From: Combretum micranthum
Lineage: Eukaryota > Streptophyta > Magnoliopsida > Myrtales > Combretaceae
NCBI GenBank assembly: GCA_024138025.1
Contig: JAMXBD010001381.1
Coordinates: 186,001-250,000 of the forward strand
Reading direction: 5' to 3'
Length of the DNA: 64,000 bases
Both the position numbers and the translations under genes were made by a program. Each line of letters starts with the position of its first letter. Positions within the stretch are counted from its first letter, which is position 1. The notes beneath the pieces were generated by a model. It was not told where the DNA came from. It was given only the letters and a program-made list of their open reading frames with translations, and did not search any database. Shown one piece after another: positions 50,291 to 61,779 of this stretch.

Positions 50291-51131
50291 GAAAACATTA
50301 TTTATTAGCTGTACAAGTTTTGGAATTTTGTATTTTTTATAATATTATCCGATCTGTATCCCTTCGTAGCATTCCAGTATACTGAGCACATCAATTAAAT
50401 GTATGGATGTAATTTACCAAAATCACCATTAAAACCACATACAGAAACATGAATTAAGGCTTTCCAATTTAGTTTATTTGAATAATACCTTTAAAAATAT
50501 GACATGCACAATCAACAAATAGATGTTAAAAGTAATGGTGTGTGTGTGTATATCACTATATATATATATTTACTAATCCAAATTATGTGCACATGTTTTC
50601 TTTATTTTTTATTTTTTTTAACCAATCTCGATTAAATTCCTAGATGTGCAAATAAATATATTCCCTCCACCTATACTAAAAAAATTATCAATCGGTACAT
50701 CAACTTCCATTTTAATCATATTGAAGCCAATATCTTGCACACACCTATATATATGCGTATTAATTTTGGTTCAACATAATATTATAATTTATCAAAACAA
50801 TTTAAACAAACCACACATATATTTTTAGTAATATATCTGATATATAATACATGAAATTTCATCAACTCTCACAGCACATTCATATATTTTCGACAACTAA
50901 AAAATTTCAAACTACATATTATATTTATCTCATACCGGGTTGTAAATTGGAAAAGAATTTACTCTTCCTCAAGACTCTTGACCAAATTTGATTTATAGTA
51001 TATGTGAATTAATTATTAAATTAATTGGTAAAGTGTTATATTGATTTATAGAAATGAAAGCTAGCAATCCTGTAACACAAGTTAAGTAAGGATGGACAAG
51101 ATCCACAGAGTCTGGTAAATCAATCCTCAAG
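50291..51131. other. AT-rich spacer before the MULE relic
   Basis: Nothing recognisable apart from TA/TG simple repeats near 50270-50285 and 50538-50570. The open frame at 50646-50828 has no support. Confidence 0.35.
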
Positions 51132-52145
51132 TGGTTATTCTGGACATTTGGCCCTTCTCTGGAAGCCTTTAAGTACTGCCGAGCTATCATATGTGTGGAT
51201 GAAACATTTCTTTACGAGAAGTACAAGCACGTACTGTTAGTTGCTTGTGGGTGGATGGCGACAATAGATTGTTCCCTTTGCTTTTTGTTTGGCTTCGGCA
51301 GAATCAACGAAGTCATGGAACTAGTTTCTTATACGATTGAAGCGACATGTCATTGGCCACTGTGGTAAGGAAACTATATGCTTGCTATCAGATAGGGGAG
51401 CGGGGATTATCTTACCATATAAAGAGCAGTCCAATGGGTAGTTGCCTCAATTTGATGTTCATAGGTCCTATGTTAGATATATTGCCACTAATTTCAACAA
51501 AGTGTACAAGAACATGAGGATGCGGAATTTGGTTGCATATGCTTCCTCTCAGGCACAACTGCGTAAGTTTCAGAAATTCATAGGTTTGGTTGAGGAGATT
51601 AATGAAGAAGCAATTGAATGGTTTAACAATACTGAGCCAGATGGATCATTCACATTGCCTAAAGAATAATGGACATTGGCATATGATGGCAACCACCGTT
51701 TCGGTTACATGACTACAAAGATGGTAAAGGCTTATAATTTTGTGATCCAAGGTGTGAAGGGCCATCTTGTGGCGGGTTTTGTGAAGAAAATTTTCTACAA
51801 TTGTGTAATGCTTTGGGAGAATAGGATCACAGAGGCTACAAATGCTATAAAAGCCAACCATGTTTTTAGTACATATGCCCAAGAAAAGTTGGAGGTATGG
51901 GGCCAACGTTCCACTAACCATCATGTCACTAGTTTCCATAGGAATACTAGTTTGTTTAGAGTACGAACAGGGCCCCATCGTGTAGGTAGTGGCTTGAAGG
52001 ACGACGATCAGACACGGAAGGTTGACCTGGGGAAACAAACATGTACATGCAACAAATGGCAAATTTACAGGATACTACATACACACGATCTAGTTGCAGC
52101 AGCTCACATGAGATTAGATACATCAACCTTAGTGGGACTATGGTA
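51132..52145 (+). pseudogene. Mutator-like (MULE) transposase, broken
   Basis: Order of remains: FWTFGPSLEAFKYCR then VDETFLYEKYKHVLLV (catalytic Asp region of MULE transposases), a frameshift near 51355, CLLSDRGAGI, a TAG stop near 51440, FDVHRSYVRYIATNFN, IEWFNN, a TAA stop at 51667-51669, WTLAYDGNHRFGYMTT, GVKGHLVAGFVKKIFY, and a degenerate SWIM-type zinc-binding end (VDLGKQTCTCNKWQ, then HTHDLVAAAH) at about 52020-52100. It lacks the N-terminal DNA-binding part. MULE transposases cut and paste DNA with 8-11 bp target duplications. This one has a frameshift and two in-frame stops and cannot be active. A further open frame at 52149-52610 may be its C-terminal tail in another frame. Confidence 0.88.
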
Positions 52146-52871
52146 TAGATGGATGAAGCTTCTAGTGAGCGGGGTATCCATATTGCAGATGAGCCTAATC
52201 TAGGAGAAGAGGTAACACAGCTGAGACAGCAATTACCTCTATCACATTACAATCCAGTGGCCTCCAGAGATTTTCAAGAAGCTTCTAGTGAAGTGAGTGA
52301 GCAAAGGGGTGATCGTCAAAATGTAGGTAAGGAGAAAAGTCTATGTTTAGGACATTTGGAAAGACCTTCACCAGACGATCGAAGACAAAATAGGCAAATT
52401 GCACTTCTTATTTTTATTATATTGATTACTGTATCTGAGACTGCTTCTAACTTAAGTAATTTGTATTTAAATACTTATTTATTAAAATCTATTTACATGG
52501 TTACTACCATTCTGATTCGAACAGCTCATATTGTTATCATAAGTTTGAGCATGGTTGTACTGGAGTTATTGTGTATTAGATGGAAAGTGTCGATTAAAGT
52601 TGGAGTTTGATATGTACCATGTAGTTGTATGCAAGTTGGACTGATGTTGGTGTTTGATTGCTGATGTTTGTGTTGGATGTGTTGCTTTTATTATGTTTGT
52701 TGTGATTTAACATTTTCAGTTAGAGATAAAGTTGATGTTTGTATGTGTTATAGGTATCATTGCTTGACACATCGTGTACTGTGTAGTTGATTTTTAATTG
52801 TTATGTATATGTGTTTATATGCAGGCCATAAGCAGGTTGTTAAAAAAAAATAAAGAACCTCTGTTTTTCAG

Positions 52872-53078
52872 ACGCATTCAGTAGACATGTTCGATTTATT
52901 TTAAAGAAAACAAAATCAGGCACATTCACTAAATGTGTCCAACGGTATTTAAAAAACAATGTATATAGCAAATTCACTAAATGCTTCCATCCTTGTATTA
53001 AGAAAAATTAGGTTCCCCAAGCGCATTTAGTAAGTATGTTACTAGTATTAATTTTCGTGCACATTCAATGAATGCGTT
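52872..53078. repeat. Five imperfect palindromes spaced about 48 bp
   Basis: Units start at 52872, 52920, 52968, 53021 and 53059. Typical unit: gcacattcactaaatgtgtc; each is close to self-complementary (gcattca..aaatgc). Between them lie A/T-rich spacers. The first three intervals are 48, 48 and 53 bp, the last 38 bp. The array follows the MULE relic and may be its subterminal region, but no MULE end was found. Confidence 0.6.
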
Positions 53079-53209
53079 TTTCGCTGATAATATGCCGAAT
53101 ATGTTTAAAAACTAACGTATTCTTGAATTAATTTTCAAAAGAGGGTAGACTTGTACAACACCGGAAAGGAAAATCCCATATTCAGGAGAACTCATTTTTC
53201 TCCTCATGT

Positions 53210-53307
53210 TTATCTCTCATAAGTCTTACGGCGGTACCATCCGAGAGTTATTAGACAGGTGCCAATTATCGTCGACACTAACATGAGGAACACAGGCCAG
53301 CCTCCAG
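53210..53307 (-). pseudogene. Isolated terminal exon-like remnant with a membrane segment
   Basis: On the - strand a good acceptor (tcttacag) is followed by an open frame GGWPVFLMLVSTIIGTCLIT, LGWYRRKTYER, stop. It is one hydrophobic helix ending in positively charged residues, as in the last exon of a membrane protein. No partner exons were found upstream, up to 53600, although the frame is open to 53425. I do not recognise the family. It could be an orphan exon left by rearrangement or simply chance. Confidence 0.3.
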
Positions 53308-53459
53308 CTGTAAGATAAGAATCAAAACCAAGCACAAGGCCATTTAGAAGGAAATTTTGACTTGGGTGCTTTTGGCATCTGTTCCATTTTTTATCCGAGC
53401 TTCTGCTGTTTTGCTTTAGTTCCAATTTATGGTTTCAGCTTTTGGATCCGATAGATACT

Positions 53460-55440
53460 CCAGGTCAACTTTTGCTATGGAATACTCGTCCTATATGCAT
53501 TTTAGTTCCTAGCTAACTTATTCCTTTTTTTTTTTTTTGGCCAATCCTAGCTAACCTGTTCAAGATGTTGAAGCAGACGGTATTTTTCTAAGTTTTTTAT
53601 TTTTATTTTATTTTATTTTATTTAGTTAAGAACCACAATAAAAAGGAAAAATAAAGGTCGACAATTCAACTAAAAATGTACTTTTTTTTCCAAAAAAATA
53701 TATAATAGTCTAGACTTGTTAGATTAAGACATGACTTTATTAGAGAATTAATTATGAATAGAATTGTGACGATGATTTATACTAAGACCGGATGTAATTT
53801 TGTAGATATTGCATTGCCAAGAGATCAATTAAAGAAAACATCTATTGATCTAAACCGAACGGTTTAATTGTAATGGAAAACTCCTTCTAGTTGAGCAAAT
53901 GGGATAAAGCGTGTCATTTTTTCAGCTGTAGCCCAAAGCATGTTAGTTTGAAGGGGAAAAAAAGAAAATCACACATTTTCTGGTTGTAATGCAAAGATAG
54001 ATCTCAGCATGTATGTTTAATTTTGCAACCACTTTCCAAACTGATTCTTCGACATTTTTCCATCTCAAAACCTGGCTAAGACTCATTCATTTTTCAGATT
54101 ACCTAGAAATCTCGTGTGATTATAAGAATAAAAGATTGCAAATCTTTATTCTTAGTACACGAATACGAAACAAATTTAGTGTTAGCCCATAAAATTCTTA
54201 AAAAGACATAGATTTTTATAAGGTTTTGAAAAATTTTCTAACATCAAACTAAAAAATAAATTTGTGTTATATTTTATAGCATAGTAGTATTACCGTCGAT
54301 CTCCTAAGCAGATTGAGTTAGGCTCAAATCGCCCCCTCTATATTATAATGGCAATATATATATATATATATCATAATATTTGTATCACAATACTAACCCA
54401 TCCCTAACTGGCTCACTGTATAAAGCCAATCACATGATACTCTTAATAAATCTTATATTTGCATTCTTATTTATTTATTTATTTATTTGTTTAGCCTCAT
54501 AATTTTAAATTTTCTATCATCACATAGTTCAACTATTATTAAAATATATAGTCATGGTTTGATAACGAACACGTGCCACATACTTATTGCTTTAAACACT
54601 TCCGTGAAGCACTTAGCATTTCTAAAATATCATAAAGATTTAAGTTCAACCTCAAACAAAACATAAAAATTCAAAGAGAGAAAGTAATCGGGAAGGGGTG
54701 ACTAATCAAATCAATAATTACGATTTATTTGTATCTACTACGTCTTCTTACTCTACCTACTATGATACAATATATTTGAAACTTTTAGAGTTTGCTAGGT
54801 CCCTTTGCTTCTTTCATGATTAAACCTTAACAAATCTTATAAATCTAGCTCTGGCTTTGAGGTTCGTGTTATTCTCCGCCACTTAATCTAACGAAATCGT
54901 TGCTGGGTCTTCCTTATGAAATTTTACATTGAGGACCTCAAATTGCCATAAAGCTTCTATATAAATTCCTAACTTGGTAGGCCCTTCAAAACAACCGTAT
55001 ACTCATGAATCATGCCTGAGCTGCTACTCTTAAACCTTATTTACTTTCATATCTTGACACCTATTATTCACTATAAGTTGCAATTATAGAAACCAATGCC
55101 CTATTAAAATTTACATGCATACAAATTCGTACAAATTTACCCCCATTTAGAAATTAGAAGTAAAAAGAGTCAAATCTTAGGACAAGGCAGTGGAGTCACC
55201 AATGTTTCTTTAGGTTTGAGGGGCATGGTAAACTAACGAAAATTCCTTAATGCACAACTAAACAGCGGCTGAATCATAAGTTGCAGAAGCTTTCAACCAG
55301 GGTCCAATCTCTAATTATTATTTTTTTTAGAAAATCTTCTTTATTAGAAAACACTACTTTATAAAAACCCAGAACAAATTCTATCGTCGAAAATTTTTGA
55401 CAGACCAAAGGATTGTTAATTATAGGTTAAAGAGCCCAAG
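53460..55440. other. Intergenic DNA
   Basis: No exon recognised. At about 54295-54350 there is a SINE-like piece ('gtcgatctcctaagcagatt', 'taggctcaaatcgcc', 'tataatggcaa') and there is a TA run near 54356-54371. Confidence 0.35.
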
Positions 55441-56177
55441 ATTAAGTTGAGGTCATGGCAAGAGGAAATTCAGCATTATCTTTGTGCCCAATAGGAATGG
55501 GTAGTTCATAAACCCAAACAAGAATGTGTGTGTGTGTGTGTAAACAACTTGAGAGAGGGGGTTGTGGCGTAAAGAAAGAGAAAAAATATAAAAAATCTGT
55601 TGGTTGCATATACCAAACCAGGACAAATTATCAGCACTTGAAAGCCTGTCTATTTTTTTTTTTTTATTTTTCCCCCCTGTATCTATATAAAATTTGGTGT
55701 TTAAAAAATTATCTTATCTATTTTTTATTTCATAAGTATAATGGAGGTTGTGATTGAGTTTTTTATGTTAAAAATTTACGTTCTTTTAAGAGAGAGTTTT
55801 AAAAATATATTTCATGCATGGGAAATAATAGTCTTAATTCAAATATTTGTAAAAGTGCATAAAAGTACAAGGTAAATGAATCACCATCTTTATATTTCCA
55901 TCTTATTCTTACCAAACAATGTACAAAACGTTGGAGTGGATAGAAAATGATGCTGAATGAACCGGGGGGAAAAAAGACATGAAATGACTAGAACATAAAA
56001 CAGCATGACGATGAGGCCAAGCCTCAACATCCCAGATAAGTACCTGTTTTGGGGCAGACAACTCAGTTTTAGTCATGATAGTTTATGTGCAAAGATGGAA
56101 AGAAAAATTTAAAGAATATCAAAAAGATTTGCATTTGTTCAGAATCAAGAAGACACATAAATTTGCACTCACATCAA

Positions 56178-56260
56178 GACTGTCAGTATGCATGGCTGCA
56201 ATCTTACTATTCTATGGCAGCCATAGAATAATAAGATAGCGGCTGCACATACTAGCAGTC
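56178..56260. repeat. Quasi-palindrome replacing part of exon 5 in copy B
   Basis: 56178-56217 (exon 5 sequence) is followed after 3 bp by its imperfect inverse at 56221-56260; 31 of 40 positions pair. The complete gene at 19329-19394 has ordinary exon sequence here, so the second arm replaced the 5' part of the exon, as in a template-switch event. Confidence 0.7.
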
Positions 56261-56687
56261 ACCACCACCAGTACCCAAGTATAATAGTGAAAACCTCAAG
56301 TTGCATGCAGCAACTTTAATCAAGGCGCAAACATGCTGAAGAAGATGCTAGTAGCAGATTCAGTGTAAGCCTGTGTGATACCCATGATGTGGTAATCCCA
56401 CCAGGTAGGACATACAGCAGTCATTTTCAAACTATATACACTAGTACAAACATCCTAAAACAAAAGGACTTGTTTTCCATAAAAGCCGTTTTCTGGAAAA
56501 CCTAGGATGACATTAGAATTCTCTCAATGGAGAAAAAAAAAAAATTAAAAAAAAAAGAAAAAGGAAAAAAAAAAACAAAGTAAGCAGAAGAAGAGGAAGA
56601 TCATGGCCTTATGCTTTGTTCATCATTTTTACAACTTTCTCCATCCAATTAACACTTATATCTAACAAAGGGAAACCACATTGATAA

Positions 56688-57041
56688 GAGTGAAAGGCCA
56701 ATCTAGAACTAAAAAAATAATTACTAAAATAGGATTCATGACAAATTTATTACTAAAATAAACCATCAAACTCCCATCTCAAATATGCAAGTTAGCTGGA
56801 CAAAAAAAATTGTAATAACTCGTATTTAGGAACTACAAGTCCCAATGCACATTCGCATTTAAGAACTGTGAGTTCTAATGTCTATTGGGAAGATAACTTA
56901 CCTATTTAACATACGCAACACATTAAAATTAAAAACGCATCTTAAATATAAGGTTGGCAGTCTATTTCAAAAATTAAATTTGATTATGCCTTATTTTAAT
57001 AATTAATTTCACAATTAAATCTCTTTTCACAAAAAAAGTCT
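56688..57041. mobile_element. 354-bp insertion in intron 4 of copy B
   Basis: The sequence ATTGATAA occurs on both sides (56680-56687 and 57042-57049), whereas the complete gene has it once (near 19780). That gives an 8-bp duplication. The ends 'gagtgaaaggcc' and 'cacaaaaaaagtct' show at most weak inverted similarity. Type unknown; hAT-sized duplication. Confidence 0.55.
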
Positions 57042-58429
57042 ATTGATAATGGCATTGGATTACAATGTATAGCAGGCTGCTTGTGAGCTCAATAGACTGA
57101 TGCACACCCATGGACTGACATGATGGTCAGTTGCCACAGCTGCCATATTAGCAGTTGTCAAATGCTGAGAAAGACACCACGATGTGATCTATCCAGTTTC
57201 CGCAACAACAACAAATATATGATACAGAAAGACTAATGACCTAACAATACGCGCATAATGCAGAAGATTATTTGTTTTGGTATGTTAAATCTATTCTAAT
57301 CTGCTTGTCGAGAAAAATGAGGAAAGAAAAAGATACCTCGCCAGGATGAATAAAAGTTTTGAACTACTTAAAGAAGGAAGAGCAAGCCTCCTCATTGAGC
57401 TGCCAGATTAAACACGGAGAAGAGAAAATTGTACTAAATCCAAACAGCAAAATTCAACCCAATAACAATAAGATGCCCAATCTCCAATTCCCTAACTAGC
57501 CTAGCTTTTCCATGTACGCATGATGACTGTGATTAAAGCAAACATTAAAGCAATAAAATGACGAAAACATGGCCATACAAGCAATCATACGATACTTCAA
57601 CAGAGCATGCCTTCTAAAAAAAAAAAAAAAAAAATTCAATCCAATTGGCTCTCATCAATCAAACAACAAAAATGGTAATTCAAACAACAATAATAAATAG
57701 AAGTATTCTCTTTAGCAAGCATTTGTATACAGACTAAAAGTAGCAACATCCACTTTACTAAACATCTTTTCTTCTTGAAATTCTTTCAATTTTTCAATCA
57801 TTTATAGAATATAAAAAATCATTCTTCTTCAACAATGTGTTTGCCATTAAAGCTAAAACTAATTAACAACAACATCACAATACCATCTCTTCTTCCCAAA
57901 GGTTACACAATTTATCTGACAACATGACAGAAACGTTAAAAACTCGGAAAAGAAAATAAACCTTAAACCTTAGGAAAGAGCAAAGAGAAAGAAAAAGAAA
58001 CACAGACCGACAAGTAAGCAAAGGCCAAACGAGGTTGTTATCAGCAAGCCAATCATAAAGCTTAGGAACAAGAGAATTCCATTGAGTGTATCTTTCATCT
58101 ACCGATCTCTCTGATGCTTTGCCCCTTTCTTTCATTTTTTTCGTTTTCCCTCCTAATGGACTTACTGGGAGGAAGTTGACAGGAGCAGTGGTACCATAAT
58201 ATATATATGGATTCATATTTACCGAATTCCGATCCATCTCGATCAAACACCTACAGTTTTTCAATTTGCTTTAAATATTATATTATGATTAATAAAGATA
58301 CAATTATAATACTAATTCTTGTACAGCAAACATTCATATAAATATATACAAGCATGATAAAATGTGGGCTAAAGCTACAACAAAAGATCAATGAACAAAA
58401 TCAAGGATAACTATTTACTAGTTTCATCT

Positions 58430-59490
58430 TGTACATTTTCGCACCGTAATTTTTTTCATTTACTACATGACTATACCACCAGGAGAGAGCTGAGACAGTA
58501 AATATGAATCCATATATAAATAATGCACCACTGTAATATTACATGAAAGGCCATGGCAATTGCAGGTGGATAGGCAAAAATCACAACCACTGCGGCCTTG
58601 CCTGGTCGATTGCTAGTACTGTGAAAATATATAGAATATATTGTGGTATGTTCAAAATGGAAGGAAAGCAATGGAAATGACAATATATAGAATATACTGA
58701 CAATTTAAGAAAAGAATAAAAAAGGATAGAAGGGGAAAAAATGAATTGTGACGTCTAACTTTGTAAAGATATCAGTGAAAATTGTTATTTCTTATTTCCT
58801 TTTTAAAAAATCAAATGGAAAAAAAAAAGATTCTTTACATTTCCTTGCATGTTTCCAAATACAAAATATAAACTACAGTCTATTTTATTTTAATTTTAAA
58901 TTTTATTTTTTTCATTTCCATTCAGTTTTTACATTTTTATTTTATTATTTGCACTCTACAAAATCAACCTTCTGAGTTTTTAAGATGGAGTTCTGCAACT
59001 TCTATATTGATGACAAAATTCTAAAATATTTTAAGAACACACCATTGAGTTTTAATTAGGTTTAACATTATGTTTGGTTTTTGTATAAGGGAAATAACAA
59101 AACTGGATAAAGAAATAAAAAGAGAGAAATAAACGTAATTAATCTATTCCTTTATTCAATTTATTTTAGAAAATAGAATAAAATTAGTATAGAAATAAAT
59201 TACTCGCTTTTTATAAACACTTTTGCAAAGGACAATTATAAAACTGTGTCTCATTCACATCAATTTTCACCGATACCTTTCTAAATTTAGATGTCACCGT
59301 TCCCATTTTTCATTTTCCATCCATTTTCACGTTTTTGTTAAACTGTCAAGAATTCCATGTACTTTCATTTCCATTAATTTCCTTCTATTTCAAACACAAC
59401 ATAAATATATTTCTTACAATAAAAAATTAACATGGACTATATAGGGTCAATACCCTTATAGATTGATGTGAGTTCAATGACGCCCTTCCC
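58430..59490. repeat. Upstream part of MSI4 copy B, duplicated at 61780-62930
   Basis: Matches in the same order and orientation: 'atgaatccatatataaat' against 'atgaatccgtatataaat', 'ggtgaaaattgttatttc' against 'ggtgaaaattgttaattt', 'gagtttttaagatggagtt' in both, 'aaatattttaaga' in both, 'atttagatgtcac' in both, and 'gtcaata.ccttata.attg' in both. The duplicated unit therefore includes about 1 kb upstream of MSI4. The junction with copy C is near 59494. Confidence 0.7.
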
Positions 59491-59496
59491 CAAAGT

Positions 59497-61052
59497 TGTT
59501 ATGACAAGGGCATTTGGAACACTGCCCTCAGTCCAAATAGGAATAGCAAACAAATTAGAAAACTATGAGGGATGAACTGAATGCATCTAAATAATGAAAT
59601 TGCATATATCAGGTAAATAAATAAAATAAAAAATACAGCAATAGTGCAAAAGAATTATTCCTGTGATATCTTCATTTCTTTGAAGATGTATTTCTGTTGC
59701 AATGCAGCAAAATTATTCACTAATAAAATGAATTAAATTGGCAACAAGTCTTACCTGCTCAGAGAATAAAGACCCTAGCGATTTCCGTAAGTCTCTTCAA
59801 CTCCGCCCCATCTGTAAAATAAATAAATCAGCACAAGAATGGCATTAAAATTTAACTCTCCTCCAAATACTTAAAACATAGTGCGCATTAGCAATAGCAC
59901 AAGAGTAACAAAACTCGAATAATAACGATCGATTCAACTAGATAGCTCCTTCATAAAATAATAATGGTGTCATTGCTGCTAGAGAATTATTCTACTGATT
60001 AAACAAACAAGTGACCACAAGCTTAATAAAATCCAAAGCGCCCACAAGCACCGTTTTCAGATTTACATGTGATCTGATGCAACAAGCATAAATGAGCCTA
60101 TGCATCAGAGCTCGGTGTCAGGATGCCAAGATCAGGCTAAAAAATTAGGTATTGTCAAGTACCACAGCACTCTTTAACTGGACGACACCACACATATCCA
60201 ATACTAAATCCTCAAATGACCACATTTACAAAATTTTAAAATTTTCTTCGTCAACACATCAAAATTCAAACCAATAATGATCAAATGCTCAACCTCCAAT
60301 CCCCTAACTAGCCTAGCATTTCCACGTGCACATAATGCATGCTATTAAAGCAAACACTAAAACAATCAAATGACAAAAAAATGAGCAACTCAAACAATAA
60401 TAATAAAATTAATTAATTAATTAAAAGCATTCTCTTGAACAAGCATTTCTATACAAACTAAAACTAAGCAAGACCCCCTTTACTAAAACCATCTTTTCTT
60501 TTTGAAATTCCTTCAATTTCTCAAACAATCATAAAAGAAAAATAAAAAAGCATCCGCCTTCAACAATGTGGTTGCCATTAAAACTAAAACAACACCCACA
60601 TCACAAAACCAGCTTTTCTTCTCAAAGGTCTCTCATTTTCTCTGACAAAACGACAGAAACCTTAAAAACCCAGAAAAAAAATAATGAAGAAACCTTAAAT
60701 CCCTGGAAAGAGCAAAGAGAAAGAATAATTAAAAAAGAACGAAGGAAACATAGACCGACAGGAGAGCGAAGGCCAAACGAGGTTGTGATTAGCGAGCCAA
60801 TCATAAAGCATAGGAATAACAACTTCCATTACGCGTATCCTTCGTCTACTATGCTTCTGTCTTTCATTTTTCTCTTTTCCCGTCTTATGGAAGACGAATT
60901 ATTCGGAGAAGAGGAAGTTGAGGGCCCGGTTCGAGGATCATGTCTCACGGGAGCAGTGGTACCATAATATATATATATATATATGGACTCATATTTACAG
61001 AATCCCACCCTATTGTCATCAAACACCTAACAGTTCGTTAATTTGCTTTAAA
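59497..61052 (-). pseudogene. Broken MSI4 copy C (exons 1, 2 and part of 3)
   Basis: Exon 1 lies around 60757-60885, preceded by an upstream open frame (GTTAPVRHDPRTGPSTSSSP, NNSSSIRREKRKMKDRS) that may show the ancestral leader or N-terminus. Its conserved part has a stop (VDEGYA*WK, from CAA) and then a one-base shift. Exon 2 is at 59755-59811 with a deletion and a stop (NR*GL). Part of exon 3 is at 59497-59533 (VPNALVITT region). The copy then runs into the upstream end of copy B. It cannot give a working protein. Intron 1 keeps good similarity to the complete gene, without the MITE. Confidence 0.88.
60849..61052. repeat. Inverted repeat arm 1 (MSI4 5' region)
   Basis: The arm covers the upstream open frame and exon 1 start of copy C. 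Its inverse follows at 61367-61569 after a spacer of about 315 bp. The match is nearly continuous over 200 bp (differences mainly in the TA run and a few bases), so this duplication is younger than the copies themselves. Confidence 0.85.
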
Positions 61053-61366
61053 TATATCTATCTATATTATAAAGAGGGTGTCTTTAGTGTTTATGTTTTA
61101 AATAAGCTATGCTTATTTCATAACGATATGGACGGTTTCAATCTATAACCGCATGCCATCCAACCCTAACATGGGAATAAGTTCATCAGCAGGTGGCTTT
61201 AACCTATAAGTGCATCTCATCCTCGTACCAATAACACACCCAATACCCGCCATTGCCTATAATTTCTGTTTCAAAACTTATCCTTCTTATTTCTCATCGG
61301 TTCCTTGTTCCATTCCGACAAAGTTCACCACCGCATGGAAGTTCAACAAGGGCAGGTTACCAGTAA

Positions 61367-61569
61367 AATTTAAAGCAAATTAACGAACTGTTAGGTGTTT
61401 GATGACAATGGGGCGGGATTCTGTAAATATGAGTCCATATATATTTCATGGTACCACTGCTCCCGTGAGACATGATCCTAGAACCGGGCCCTCAACTTCC
61501 TCTTCTCCGAATAGTTCTTCTTCTTCCATTAGACGGGAAAAGAGAAAAATGAAAGACAGAAGCAAAGTG
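61367..61569 (+). pseudogene. Inverted partial MSI4 copy D (arm 2)
   Basis: Opposite orientation to copies A-C. It reads GTTAPVRHDPRTGPSTSSSP then NSSSSSIRREKRKMKDRSK before diverging. It contains only the upstream and first codons, no histone-binding helix and no WD repeat. With 60849-61052 it can form a stem of about 200 bp. Confidence 0.85.
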
Positions 61570-61779
61570 GAGATACAATTTTAATTCCGACACCGCAAAC
61601 ATTCATGTGTGTGTGTATATATATATATAATTATATACATGATAAAATATGGGGATAAAGCTACAATGTTGGAATAAGAAATAAAATCATGAATAATTAT
61701 TTACTAATTTCTTTTGGTACATTTTTGTACTATATTTTATTCCATTACTATATATATACTACTAGGATAAAAAATTGAG

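Larger units (their letters stand above)
55452..58264 (-). pseudogene. Broken MSI4 copy B (exons 1, 4, 5, 6 and part of 7)
   Basis: Recognisable pieces: exon 1 at 58008-58135 (MKERGKASERS, VDERYTQWNSLVP, LVWPLLTCR, donor intact), exon 4 at 57337-57399, part of exon 5 at 56173-56217, exon 6 start at 55998-56043 and part of exon 7 at 55452-55494. Exons 2 and 3 are missing: the sequence jumps from exon 4 flank to intron 1 at about 57430-57480. Exon 4 has a stop (AAG to TAG-type change in FFK*FKT) and exon 5 has a stop (LP*NSK). Everything downstream of exon 7 is absent, so most WD repeats are lost. Upstream sequence matching the other copies continues past 58264. It is head-to-tail with copy C. 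Transcription cannot be judged from sequence. Confidence 0.9.

Noticed and set aside
51646..52062. Long - strand open frame of 138 codons
   Set aside because: It is the antisense shadow of the MULE transposase remains on the + strand.
52149..52610. Open frame of 153 codons after the MULE
   Set aside because: Not called as a separate gene; it overlaps the end of the transposase in another frame and its second half is hydrophobic AT-rich translation without a known domain.
61399..61584. Open frame of 61 codons on the + strand as a gene
   Set aside because: It is the inverted partial MSI4 copy D and contains no functional domain.
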